Origin: Mactra quadrangularis
Lineage: Eukaryota > Mollusca > Bivalvia > Venerida > Mactridae
Assembly: GCA_025267735.1 (NCBI GenBank)
Contig: CM046309.1
Span: 35,067,202-35,131,201, forward strand
DNA length: 64,000 nt
Direction: 5' to 3'
Shown: one piece after another, positions 13,101 through 25,632 of the stretch
How the letters are laid out: every line of letters begins with the position of its first letter
Numbering within the stretch: the stretch's first letter is position 1
Program-made: the position numbers and the translations under genes
Notes under the pieces: generated by a model
Database searches by the model: none
Told to the model about the DNA's origin: nothing
What the model saw: the letters and a program-made list of their open reading frames with translations, nothing else

Positions 13101-14646
13101 AGTTAAAATGTACATAAATGAAAGAACTTATCATTAAGGTTTAAATATAACATTTAATTACAAGTGTTTTAGCATCACTTATGTAAATAAGTCAGTCTAC
13201 TTTATTTATAATAAATAAATCAAGTCTTATACTAATAAAGCAGGATTCACAAAATCCTTTGGTCACTGTATATGTTTATTGAGTAAGGAGTCGTAGACAT
13301 TTGGGGTGTGGAAATAAGGAAATCCCAATATATTCTGTACATCTAAGATTATGAAAATTTAACACCTCTTGCTCCAAAGTTCATTATCTAATGAATGATT
13401 AAAAGCTGTCAAAATAACGTCTGTGATTAAATAATTGCTATGAATTTGAACAAAATATTAATTTATCCCCAATCAAATCAAAAGCAAAATTACGTTTTCT
13501 AAGCAAACAGCATGATTGTTATACATATTGTACAATACCCTTCCACACCCCTTCCTTAAATACATCATACTTTTCCTCTAATTTTTGTGAATACAGCTTG
13601 TTCATATTGACCAAAGACACATGAATACAATTAACATTCTAGTAACAACACTTAAAGACTAACTTATCTACTGACTATACAGTAAGTGGTAGTAAAAATG
13701 TAAACCTAGTCTCTGGTCAACATGAGTGAGCTATATATGATAAAAATCCTGACAAAAAATGTAATTTTGGTAACTTATAAATTTAAATGCTCATCATAAA
13801 TCATCAAAGCTAACTTACAACAATCAAAATTCTACAATGAAATTATATTACAAAGCACAACATTAAAGGTCGTCCGATCACCCCTGACAACCTACTTAAA
13901 AATTAATGTCTAGAAGCATGAACTAAAGCAATGTCGATCAATAAAGCACTTTCTGATCACTTGAAGCAATTACAAGAAAACTAAAATCTTTGTTTAAACA
14001 GCTAGGTGAATCAAAAACTACAATGAAGTAAATGCTTAATAGAGGAAAAGTAGATCATCTAAATATAGACTTTTTCTCTCTCTATTCCATAATTACCAAA
14101 GAACTAAGAATCTTAAACATAAAGTGGCGTGATATACAAAAGTAAAATGAGGAGACATTTTACTTCTTCTAAATTACAGTGATAGACTGTACTATGCATA
14201 TTACTGAAGTTTGGACAATAGGAAATTAATAGAGAAAAAGTCCCAGGTTAATCTATTGCTAACTAGCCAACTACCAGACTTCAATAAAAATGAATGCATG
14301 CCAGTTTTACACCAAACCATGAAAACTTGTGACATTAACAGGTACTCTCGTGCCATTACCTTAAACTATACATTTGCATATAGACTTACATGAGTAGACA
14401 ACAATTCCAGTTCCAGTTAACCCCAAAGTTTCCATATAGTGGATTGGTAAAAAATGGCAAACAGATATTCCAATGAAGTCAAATTTGTTGGAAAAATGAA
14501 CACTTTAGATATCCAAACTATTCTTCGAATATGGTAAAGCAACCATTTTGAGAAAGGGGTCAACAAATATCCGTATATAAAGACAGTATTGACTTGGCAA
14601 AAAAAACTAGAAGTAATGTAAAGATCTTAGCGTGTTTTCTTCACTG
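10200..14646. other. downstream flank of the unknown small gene
   Basis: A/T-rich, non-coding as far as I can see. It may include the gene's 3'UTR just below 14,647. The 118-codon minus frame at 10975-10619 overlaps what looks like transposon-derived sequence (GGGATGAGATGATATGGC near 10527). Confidence 0.4.
12890..12929 (+). repeat. tRNA-like 5' half (SINE or tRNA relic)
   Basis: GTGGCCAAGTGGTTACGATG resembles the D-arm and A box of a Ser/Leu-type tRNA. No anticodon stem or B box follows, so it is a fragment and not a tRNA gene. Confidence 0.4.
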
Positions 14647-14735
14647 TTACTGTGTACGTTCAAGCCATCTTCCTGAACCTTCCTTCAAGTTGTATAATGA
14701 ATAGTTCCGTGGATTTGACATCATTTTGTTAAATC
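14647..14735 (-). CDS. terminal exon of the unknown small gene
   Basis: The acceptor TTCGTTTTCAG is followed by 28 codons (FNKMMSNPRNYSLYN...GRWLERTQ) and TAA at 14649-14647. The phase agrees with the preceding exon. No nearby AATAAA stands out; a candidate lies about 1.4 kb downstream (13279-13274). Confidence 0.55.
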
Positions 14736-17700
14736 CTGAAAACGAAGAAATAACAAAAATAAATCAATTGTATCATAATACTCCCAACAATAACACCTAA
14801 GATCTTATTATATTTATTTATCCCACATTTCGGCTGAGTGCCTTTTTCAAGGTAAATAAATAGTCAAAATAGTTTTTTTTTGTTTTTTAAAGATAAATCA
14901 AGAAATTACAATGACTAGTTTTTTAATAAGGATGTATGCTTACTTTACAATTGCATAAGTTAAATGCTTTCCAAATCATCACTTCATAGTTATATAAAGT
15001 AGTCAATGAATTAATGGATCAGCACAAAACTACACTAAATACTTGTGTATTAACATATGGTTAGACCAGTTATGCATGAACCAATCAGTATCCATTGAGT
15101 AGTTTTAGTTTGGTTTTCAATAGTCAGTTAAGTCAAACAAAAAGCAAAATAAACTAAAATGAAACAAAATATTTTAATTGAAATGTCCCTGTACCATTCT
15201 TATCATGACAGAAATACATAAAATGTATAAACCTTTGGGAAAATGACCACAGTGTTCCTTTGTACAAAATTATATATAAACTATTTAAGTATATTTCATC
15301 AGCATACAAAGAAGTTTAAAATATTTTGTAAAAGACTCACACTGGCCAGTAAAATAATAGAAGTAACATTTTCATAAGAACTTACACTTACCATAAATAA
15401 GTGAAATTTCTTGTTCTATACATTGAAGAAAGGAAGCATCAGAATCATAAGGTTGGTTTGTCTGAAAACAAAAAAAAAATTCTCATAAGATTTTCTTAAT
15501 ACACCATGTAATCTGCTGTCATAGGAAGAATACTCATAGGCTAGTGGGTACCTACATATTTTTTTCTCAATTAGAAAAAAGCATAAAAAGTTTACTACGT
15601 CAACAGCCAAATTAGACTCAAAATATGTATAAAATGCAGTTTTGTTCAAGATGTATCTATAGTGACAGCACCATTACTGATTTAAGTCCACGTTCCTGAA
15701 ACTCAAATTGATTGAAACAGTTTTTTCCGAACAAAGTCGTTCTTTGTATTGGCAAAACATTCAGACAATCTCTCAACAGTTAAAGTCTTATCTTTGGGCA
15801 ACCCTTGTAAGTGTCACCAAGTAAGTCCTTTAATGATTACAGCCTTATTTTGAAGCAGCAATAACGAGTGAAGTCATAAAGTCTTTCTACGTTAGAGCTT
15901 TTAGGAATGAAGACTATGGTACATAACCATTAAATAAGATCATAACCCTGGCAACCTGTACTGATGAAGACCATGCATAACCATCAAAATCTTGCCCTCC
16001 TGTAAAGTTTAGCGCCGATCAACTTCAACCCAGATGAAAAAATCTCATCCAATGAGAGTTAAAAGGGAAGACGATTTCATAGTCAGTATATAAACTAAAA
16101 AAATGTATTAAACCAAAAAAGCCCGACTTAGACCTAAGAGCAGTTCACTCAGAGCACCAGTCCATTTCTATCATGTTATCAAAATACTAAAAGGTTGCAT
16201 GAGTATGATCAATTCAATGTACAACTCGGTCCCTTAAAATGATATAAATATTCATTACATCAAAATTAATACAACATGAAAGAAAGCACTTAGCTGTAAG
16301 TCACATTGAGTAGATCTACACCAGTGGTCACAATCCAATCATAATAACATCAATAATTCACATGAGCATTTAGTCAAACCATCAGTAAATTTCTGAAAAT
16401 AAAGTCAAAACTTTAAAAATTTGAAACAACTTCATGGAAACAGCACATATCAACAATTTAAATTGTTTAATCCCAAACAGAAAATAATCACTAGGTCACA
16501 TAGCTAATGGCCAGTTTTTTCACCTGTTACCTTTGATTTGTTATCATATACTTATTATTTTTGGTAAAAGATAGGCTAAGGTAGACAAAGGGCATGGTAG
16601 CAATTTCCATAGGAAACTGACCATTTGATTAGAGATGATCAAGGGGGTTAACTCTGCAATGTAACTTTAATGCACTAAATATCTTTTATCAAGTTATCTC
16701 CCTTACACAGAAAATAAAACTTTCTACTTACTGTGTCATTGGTCTGTGAAGTACAAACATACTTGTTCAACAAAAATCTTTCATCTCTACTAAATCTTAA
16801 AGTGATTCCTCTGCAAACAAAAATAAAAATTCTCAAAAGATTTTTCCAAATTAGGAGAAAAGGTCAGTTCCTAGTAAAAGGTAACTTGATCAGTACATAT
16901 TAGAGTATGAAGAGGACTTGCTAGCTTTATAGGTGATAACTAACCATAATCTTAATAAATTAACTATTTAATACTAAATTGTCTATGCCTACACTTTTTC
17001 TTAATAATAAACACCAATAAAGCTGTGAATACTCATAGGCTAGTGGGTACCTACATATTTTTTTCTCAATTAGAAAAAGGCATGAAAAGTTAACTACGTA
17101 AGCAGCCGAATTAGACTCAAAATATGAATAATAATGCAGTTTTTTTCAAGATGTATCTTTTGTGACAGCACCATTACTGATTCAAGTCCACCTTCCTGAA
17201 ACTCAAATTGACTGAAACAGTTTTTTCTGAACAAAGTTGTTCTTTGTATTGGCAAAACATTCAGACAATCTCTCAACAGTTAAAGTCTTATCTTTGGGCA
17301 ACCCTTGTAAGTGTCACCAAGTAAGTCCTTTAATGATTACAGCCTTATTTTGAAGCAGCAATAACGAGTGAAGTCATAAAGTCTTTCTACGTTAGAGCTT
17401 TTAGGAATGAAGACTATGGTACATAACCATTAAATAAGATCATAACCCTGGCAACCTGTACTGATGAAGACCGTTCATAACCATCAAAATCTTGCCCTCC
17501 TGTAAAGTTTAGCGCCGATCAACTTCAACCCAGATGAAAAAATCTCATCCAATGAGAGTTAAAAGGGAAGATGATATCATAGTCAGTATATAAACTAAAA
17601 AAATGTATTTAACCAAAAAAAGGCCCAACTAAGACTTAAGAGCAGTTCACTCAGAGCACCAGTCCATTTCTATCATGTTATCAAATACTAAAAGGTTGCA

Positions 17701-20700
17701 TGAGTCTGATCAATTCAATGTACAACTCGGTCACTTAAAATGATATGAATATGTTTTACATCAAAATAAATACAACATGAAAGAAAGCACTTAGCTGTAA
17801 GTCACATTGAGTAGATCTACTTCAGTGGTCACTATTCAGATATGATCTTTCAGACAAACCATACACTAGTAGTTCATTCACCAAGCCACAGTGACCACTT
17901 CTCTTCGTAACCCTGAGAAGGGAGGCAATAACAGGTAACCACCCTTGCCTAAGGGGAGCCTGGAGACAACTGTGGTAAAGGGCAGCCTCACGTTCCCACA
18001 TCCATAATAGGATGCCACAGATGGATGCAGTTTAAAGTCTTACCCAGGACTAACTGTGAAAAAAACTTTCTCACCTTTACTTAAATAAAATTAAAAGAAC
18101 AAATCATCATTTTAAATCTTTATCATACAAGAATGAAATGAAATTATTAGTATCATTATCATGGAAATCTGAACTATTTCAGACATTGAAGAACTGTGAA
18201 ATTAAAATGGAAAGGCAACAACTTTTTTCTATGATTTGTTTCCCCAGAAAAATTTGGTGCAATTACCCAAGTCATTTAAAATGCTAGCAAAACAAACTAC
18301 ACAACCCCAATGAAATGGAAATTTATCTACATCTAAGTAAACCCAGTTGGTAAGAAAATAAAGATTCATAAAATCTTTGTAAAGCATTGAAACTTCAAAT
18401 TTTAACTATTAACTAAGTAATCAATATTGCAATTTAGCTTTGAATGTTGACTTTATATACAAAGTCAAATCAAAGAACTGTAAATACAAAAATACATTTG
18501 TGCACAATGAAACTTAAAAGATCCAAGAGGGCAAACAAGCAATCGCCAGCTTTTAAAAAGTGGTCCGGCAATTGATTGTGAAGAGGAAGAGTACGAGAGG
18601 GGGAAAAATTAAATTCTTCTGCCCCTAGATGGAATTTTATTGCATCTGGAGACAATTTTTTTTCATTTGAATGTCTGCAATTTAGGCTAAATACAACTAT
18701 TTCGACCCCTCAGTGAGTCTCCTCAGGCGGTGGCACCAAACCTAATTATATAATTAAATCTGGCACAGATATCCCCGCTATAGTTGTTTTTTATTTTTTT
18801 GTTTCGCTCTTTGTATTTTTGCAACAAAAACATATGATCACAAATATAGTTCAAGTCCGTTAATGCAAAATTTACAGTCACTGTTACAGACTAACTAATA
18901 TGACTTATTACATATTGTCAGTAATAATTATATAAAAAATTCTGAGTCATGTATTGAAATGTCATTCATTTCTTACATAAACATTGAAAAAACCTGAAAT
19001 ATTCTGTGACATTGTTGCCTAAACGCACTTTTCAGTACTCAAAGCACAATAGCAATGAAATCAAATTTTGCCCAAAGCTGCTGTTCAGCATTACATTTGA
19101 ATGAGTTAATTTCTTAAATACCCATTATGAGCATTCATTATATAGCAAAAACTTTGCCAAGACTATACCCATAAATCAGTCTTTTCGGAACATGTGGGGC
19201 ATGATTTTAAAATTTACCAAACACACACTGACACGACTCATTACACCCAGTGAAGTCATTTGCAATGGCAGTCAAATCTAGAGCGTCTGTATGATGCTTA
19301 TGAACATGCATAGTCATGAGACTGATTAGTCTAGATTGAGTCATAGTACTCCTTAGATAAGTTTTGATTCTTCGTAAAGCCGAAAATGTCCTCTCACTGG
19401 TGGCATTTGTTGCTGGTATAACTAGTAAAATTTTTACCAGTGTCACAACTTCTGAATAGATTGATTGTATTGACGGTGTCAGCTCGCAAAGATAAGCGAA
19501 AATATATCAGATAGTTTGACAGTGCTACATTCTCGCTTTGCAAAGTATGTCCTAAGAGTGTCCAGCTGAACTTTCAAAGAGTCCATATCAATGTCCTTTG
19601 AGTATAATTCCGTCACAATGTGAATTCATCACTTTAGTCCACACTATCGGATTGCACTACTTTGATCAGGAGTTCCTCAGAGTTTTAGAAGAACAATGAC
19701 AAGTACATTTTTCAGACACCTTTCGCTTAACCAAGATAGAGTGTGAACTCTGAGAAACCAACAGAAGAGAAATAAAGGGCTAGGTATCTAGCATACTGGT
19801 GAGAAACCAACAGAAGAAAAAATAAAGGGCTAGGTATTTAGCATACTGGTTAGAAACCAACAGAAGAGAAATAAAGGGCTAGGTACTTAGCATACTGGTG
19901 AGAAACCAACAGAAGAGAAATAAAGGGCTAGGTACTAAGCATACTGGTGAGAAACCAACAGAAGAGAAATAAAGGGCTAGGTATTTACATACTGGTGAGA
20001 AACCAACAGAAGAGAAATAAAGGGCTAGGTAATTAGCATACTGGTGAGAAACCAACAGAAGAGAAATAAAGGGCTAGGTACTAAGCATACTGGTGAGAAA
20101 CCAAAAGAAGAGAAATAAAGGGCTAGGTATTTAGCATACTGGTTAGAAACCAACAGAAGAGAAATAAAGGGCTAGGTATTTAGCATACTGGTGAGAAACC
20201 AACAGAAGAGAAATAAAGGGCTAGGTACTTAGCATACTGGTGAGAAACCAACAGAAGAGAAATAAAGGGCTAGGTACTTAGCATACTGGTGAGAAAACAA
20301 CAGAAGAGAAATAAAGGGCTAGGTATTTAGCATACTGGTGAGAAAACAACAGAAGAGAAATAAAGGGCTAGGTATTTAGCATACTGGTGAGAAACCAACA
20401 GAAGAAAAAATAAAGGGCTAGGTATTTAGCATACTGGTTAGAAACCAACAGAAGAGAAATAAAGGGCTAGGTATTTACATACTGGTGAGAAACCAACAGA
20501 AGAGAAATAAAGGGCTAGGTACTAAGCATACTGGTGAGAAACCAACAGAAGAGAAATAAAGGGCTAGGTATTTAGCATACTGGTTAGAAACCAACAGAAG
20601 AGAAATAAAGGGCTAGGTACTTAGCATACTGGTGAGAAACCAACAGAAGAGAAATAAAGGGCTAGGTATCTAGCATACTGGTGAGAAACCAACAGAAGAG

Positions 20701-23700
20701 AAATAAAGGGCTAGGTATTTACATACTGGTGAGAAACCAACAGAAGAGAAATAAAGGGCTAGGTATCTAGCAAACTGGTGAGAAACCAACAGAAGAGAAA
20801 TAAAGGGCTAGGTATTTAGCATACTGGTGAGAAACCAACAGAAGAGAAATAAAGGGCTAGGTATTTAGCATACTGGTGAGAAACCAACAGAAGAGAAATA
20901 AAGGGCTAGGTACTAAGCATACTGGTGAGAAACCAACAGAAGAGAAAAAAAGGGCTAGGTATTTAGCATACTGGTGAGAAACCAAAAGAAGAGAAATAAA
21001 GGGCTAGGTATTTAGCATACTGGTGAGAAACCAAAAGAAGAGAAATAAAGGGCTAGGTATTTAGCATACTGGTGAGAAACCAACAGAAGAGAAATAAAGG
21101 GCTAGGTATTTAGCATACTGGTAACTATTGAGATGAGAAGATGACAAGATCCTAAATGTTTATTGTTACACACTTAATGACTTTATTATATAGCTTATAA
21201 ATCTAACCAATCGACAATCTGCATTGGTACCATGTGACCATCCAATATATTTCGGTATTGGATCGAAAAATATATATTATTTTTGTATTGGACGGTTGGG
21301 TACATGTGCACTAAATGATGTGATAATGGCTGTGATTGTTTTGTTGGGGATGATAGCGATGATGGTCATTTCAAGTAAACGAAAGATATATAATAAAAAC
21401 ATTATTATTCATTTTACTGTACAATATTGCATATATTTGGACTTGTACACAGCTTGAAAAGTCATATTGAACTCGCCTTTTGGCACGTCCAATATGACTT
21501 TTCAAGCTGTGTACAAGTCCAAATGTATTTCCGTATTGTACAGTAAAATGAATAATAACCCATAAGTATTGACGATGAATTATTGTTTGATCATAGACGC
21601 TTTTGGAAAGTAAGTCTATCATAATGGAAGTATTTGTTTCAATGCATCAGGTATAAGATTTATATGACCAATGTTATCTGTTTATATAGTAATATAATTG
21701 ACTAAGTAAGTTCAAGACACAACAGAGTTAACGGGCGTTAACTGTACAACATCTTTATACAGTAAGTAGAAAACTCTAAGCCATTGTATGACCGGCCTCA
21801 TACCTCAACGGAAGCGAAGACCTATTGTACACCCTTCAAAATCATCCATTTTAATGTGCAATATCCCACTTTTTTATTGGTGTGGGAAAGGTTCATATTA
21901 ATACCCTATACCAGTATCTGAACCTTAAATGACATTCAAGTCAAGACAAAATATTTCATTAGCTTGAATACAGTTCACTGATATTCAACATTTGGTGGTG
22001 CTTTACTGAGTTTTAACTCATAAACATCTGGAATTTAGACAATGCACATCAGGCAAACAAAATCTCCGAGTGTACAAAACAATGGATGGTGTCCATCACA
22101 AACAAAATCTAAATAATCACTATAGTAAAACATCAACATCTAAGGCAAAAGAGATCAGAAGTATGTAACTATTCTGGTAATTACATGTAGATCAATTTTA
22201 TCATAAGTTTATATTTTTTTACCAGCTTGTATTGTACATATATTGGGGTATTCCTATGTGCTTATGGGTCACAAAATAACAGTCCAGCATATAAGGATAT
22301 ATGGAGGAGAGGAAAATTGTTTTATTAACAAGAGCTGTCAGAGGAGACAGCATGCTCGACTCAGTAAGTGTTTGTCACAGGAGATGTGGTTGATGATAAG
22401 GAACATACATATTTTAAAATTTGAAAATATAACCTTAACAAATTCAAAGAAAAAAAAAGAAATAAATAGAAAACTATAAGTTCAAGGGGGATAACTCTGA
22501 AAAAATGTATAAGGAGTTATGAATCTTGTCACATGAGATGTGGTTGATAATAAGGAACGTATATCTAAAGTTTGAAGTCAATACCTGAAGAAATAAAACA
22601 GTTGCAGTAAAAACAAACATTTTTTAAAGAAAACTCTAATTTCAAGGGGAGATAATTCTGAAAAAAAATATATTTGGAGTTATGAACCTTGTCACATGAG
22701 ATGTGGTTGATAATAAGGAACATATATTTAAAGTCAATACCTAAAGAAATAAAACAGTTGCAGTAAAAACAAATATTTATTAAAGAAAACTATAAGTTCA
22801 AGGGGGATAACTTTGAAAATAATGTATACAGAGTTATGAACCTTGTCACATGAGATGTGGTTGATAATAAGGAACATATATTTAAAGTTTGAAATCAATA
22901 CCTAAAGAAATAAAACAGTTGCAGTAAAAACAAACATTTTTTAAAGAAAACTCTAAGTTCAAGGGGAGATAATTCTGAAAAAAATGAATTCGGAGTTATG
23001 GACCATGTCACATGAGATGTGGTTGATAGAAAGGAACATATATTTAAAGTTTGAAGTTAATATCTTAAGAAATAACAAAGATACAGAAGAAAGTATTTTA
23101 CTGCACAAAAACTTTAATCTGTGCACAAAAACTTCAATCAGTTCAAGGGGAGATAATTCTTGAAAAAATCTGTTTGGAGTTATGGACCTTGTCACATGAG
23201 ATGTGGTTGATAGTAAGGAACATATATTTAAAGTTTGAAGTTAATATCTTAAGAAATAACAAAGATATAGAAGAAAGTATTTTACTGCACAAAAACTTTA
23301 ATCAGAAGTGTGGACGCGGACGCCGACGCCTACGCCGACGCCGGGGCGAGTAGGAGAGCTCTACATTACTTCGTAAAGTCGAGCTAAAAACCTGATACAT
23401 GGGAGATAACCCAAACTTAGTTAACCTTGTCTTGTACAGACATTATGTTTTAGCTACTGGTGTATGTAAATGTGTAGTCTAACTGTATATCATACAATAA
23501 ATATTTCACTGAAGGCAAAGACAAACTCGTTTCCAGGCGGTTGTGATCAAAGAATATTTCACTGAAGGCAAAGACAAACTAGTTTCCAGGTGGTTGTGAT
23601 CAAAGAATATTCCACTGAAGGCAAAGACAAACTAGTTTTAAGGTGGTTGTGATAAAAGAATATTCCACTGAAGGCAAAGACAAACTAGTTCCCAGGTGGT

Positions 23701-25211
23701 TGTGATCAAAAATCTAATTCAGATTTCACAACTTTGACACTAAGGCAAAATGAAGGGGATTGAAAAATTCAAAACAGTGATCAAGTCATAAACAAAAAAA
23801 ATCCAGGGCACTAGACAACTTTTGGGAGCAGGTACCCATAACCTCAGAAAGGGGAATTTCCCATCATTTCAAGACAATATAGGGAATTTCCAGTAAACTC
23901 ATAAATGCTTATAGTTATTACTCTAAACACTTCTATCATTAATTTGAACAGCTAGTTTAGATTGTGACTGCAGAATAACAAATAAAACAAAAGATAAAAC
24001 TGTATTTGCCTATTTACAGCCACTGTATAACCACATTCTTCTAAATGTACCATGTACATATCACTTACAAAGTTCTTAAAAAAACATCAATAAAATAGGA
24101 ATACTCTTTTTATTAGAATATAAGTATAAAATGTAATTTATAAAGATAAAAGCAAATGAAATTATTATCGTAATAAGACTTAATACTATATATTGATAAT
24201 ATGTCCTTCAAGAAAACTGAATAAAAAAATAATCAGCTAGATTTTTAAATTTAGATAAATTCAAAACACATTTATTCACAATTTTGGAGAATAACAGGAT
24301 ATTTCATAAACAAGGTATATCTTTCAGAACTGTTTAAGTTCAAAATATTAACAAATAAAGCAAAAAAAAACTAGATAACCCCAATTATATTTGGCATTTA
24401 TGTTTTTCCCCCAAAAATGAGTAATTCCAAAACAGATCAGCTTGGCACTTTTAGATGTGCATCAGAGATTACAATTCATAAAAAATGGAATTAAGTTACA
24501 AACATTTCTGTGTAATCACAACAGTACAACAACAACAATAACAACAACAACATCTAAGGCAGAAAAGATCAACTATATGTAACTTGCATGTTTACAAAAT
24601 ACCACTTTAGCAAGGAGTATTTTTACCTAATAATTGAATCTGACTTGCTTAACTGTTTGTATCAAATTGGAAAAACATATTAGTAAAATAGTAAAGAGAA
24701 AAAATGAAATATTAACTTTTTGACATGAATACAAAATACTGCATTATATCATTAACAACTAAATTATACTTGAACAATAAAGACATGTATAATTCTATTT
24801 TATTCAACAGTCAGAAGTGGAAACATTAATACAACTGCAATACATAAAGACGACTATCAAGTAGACTACATTCATTGATCCCGTAAACAAAATTACTGTA
24901 ACAAGTATTTAAATCACTAAGGTAAATGCATGGATTACTTACAGTTGATCAATTATCAAATACCAGTATATCAACAACAAAGTTAGTTTTTAGATTATCT
25001 CCCTTTGTATGTGACTTAATTTGTTTGTTTTATGTTCATAGTAAACATAAGAGAGATAATTCACCTAACCAGCATTTCCTGGGAAGAACCAGTACTAGAT
25101 AATCATCCTCTGTAACTAACTGTCTTCTTCCTAAAATTTATCAGCTAGCCTCAAGAATATACATAGATGATGAATGAAAAATGTATCAAAATGCTTACCA
25201 TTTTTTGTCAT
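14647..25211 (-). CDS. small multi-exon gene of unknown function (about 86 aa)
   Basis: Minus-strand chain: exon 25354-25199 (acceptor CATCTTTTCAG, donor GTAAGC, mostly 5'UTR, ATG at 25211-25209); 10-nt microexon 18053-18044; 16810-16732; 15461-15392; and terminal exon 14735-14647 with stop. All splice sites are GT-AG and the phases chain as 1, 2, 0, 1. The protein begins MTKNVSPGG, contains SRDERFLLNKYVC and FLQCIEQEISLIYG, and ends GSGRWLERTQ. No signal peptide, membrane helix or domain I recognise. The last three exons are the best supported. The start is uncertain: a first exon ending at 27980 with an ATG at 27996 (MDSCF) and an alternative acceptor at 25233 would give 99 aa. Confidence 0.5.
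15392..15461 (-). CDS. internal exon of the unknown small gene
   Basis: A 70-nt exon between TTTGTTTTCAG and GTAAGTG, phase 0 to 1, encoding TNQPYDSDASFLQC and EQEISLIY. It joins in frame to the terminal exon. Confidence 0.6.
15528..16331. repeat. 0.8-kb direct duplication, copy A
   Basis: About 95% identical by eye to 17027-17832 over some 805 bp, starting GAATACTCATAGGCTAGTGG. It lies in the intron on one side of exon 16732-16810 of the unknown small gene. Confidence 0.9.
16732..16810 (-). CDS. internal exon of the unknown small gene
   Basis: A 79-nt exon between TTTTGTTTGCAG and GTAAGTAG. It is open only in the frame that starts with the last base of a codon, giving GITLRFSRDERFLLNKYVC and ending SQTNDT in phase 0, which joins the next exon (TNQPYDSD) directly. 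It lies between the two copies of an 0.8-kb duplication. Confidence 0.6.
17027..17832. repeat. 0.8-kb direct duplication, copy B
   Basis: Second copy, offset by 1,499 bp, on the other side of exon 16732-16810. Confidence 0.9.
18044..18053 (-). CDS. putative 10-nt microexon of the unknown small gene
   Basis: TTAGTCCTGG lies between a strong acceptor (GTTTTTTTCACAG) and a strong donor (GTAAGAC) on the minus strand. It is required by the model: without it the upstream exon runs into a stop in exon 16810-16732, while with it the frame is open throughout. The flanking 150 bp looks repeat-like, so a chance splice-site pair remains possible. Confidence 0.35.
19207..19640 (-). pseudogene. decayed hAT transposase, C-terminal dimerisation region
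   Basis: The 79-codon frame at 19446-19207 reads LLVIPATNATSERTFSALRR, the hallmark of the hAT C-terminal (hATC) dimerisation domain of the ZMYM/TTF-like group, followed by a histidine-bearing segment (HVHKHH). Further upstream, in another frame, DIDMDSLKVQLDTL looks like the preceding part, so at least one frameshift and a stop separate them. No catalytic region or termini are visible. It is a fossil within an intron of the unknown small gene. Confidence 0.75.
19752..21122. repeat. 49-bp satellite, about 28 units
   Basis: Unit GAGAAACCAACAGAAGAGAA, then ATAAAGGGCTAGGTA, then TTTAGCATACTGGT. Units differ by a few substitutions and an occasional 2-bp deletion (TTTACATAC). It lies in an intron next to the hAT transposase relic. 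Confidence 0.97.
21402..21558. mobile_element. large inverted repeat (foldback)
   Basis: Two arms of about 69 bp with roughly six mismatches face each other across about 20 bp. Each contains TTGGACTTGTACACAGCTTG or its complement and ends TTTTACTGTACAATA. It would form a long hairpin. Confidence 0.8.
22327..23390. mobile_element. 'pearl'/Helentron-type non-autonomous element with internal repeats
   Basis: Starts AACAAGAGCTGTCAGAGGAG with subterminal GCTCGACT and ends AGAGCTCTACATTAC...AAGTCGAGC, so GCTCGACT is inverted near both ends. Between lie six tandem units of about 155-185 bp (GTCACATGAGATGTGGTTGA) and a GC-rich GGACGCCGACGCC tract. This architecture matches bivalve pearl/Helentron-associated elements; the class assignment rests on recalled architecture. 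Confidence 0.65.
23497..23710. repeat. 54-bp minisatellite, 4 units
   Basis: Unit CACTGAAGGCAAAGACAAAC with TAGTTTCCAGGTGGTTGTG. Confidence 0.9.
23711..25198. other. intron, nothing recognised
   Basis: A/T-rich intron of the unknown small gene with a short CAA microsatellite near 24530. Confidence 0.5.
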
Positions 25212-25632
25212 GTTCAGAATCACAGTCGAAAATCTGAGTTCAGTCGACAATGTATAATATCAAAATTTATAGTTGGTAATAAAATGTACAAGTCTATCAT
25301 ATGATCACCATTTATTGAAACTCATCCAGAATGGCTGACTATCTTCATCAACATCTGAAAAGATGAATGAATTATTACAAAACATGTTATGCAGTTATGT
25401 AATAATTATATAAAGGGTCCTTAGTCAGGGCTAGTGAAATATTGGGCTAGTGGATTAAGGCGTTTACTAGCCCAACCAGGCTAGTAGGGAAAAAATTAAT
25501 GTAGAGGCCCGACTGCAGACTCATTAATGTATATCAAATGTGAAACTAATAACAACATGTGAACTATGAAACATATGCTCAATAACATCATAATTCAACA
25601 TGCCTAAAGAAACTTTTGGATCCAAGTGTATA

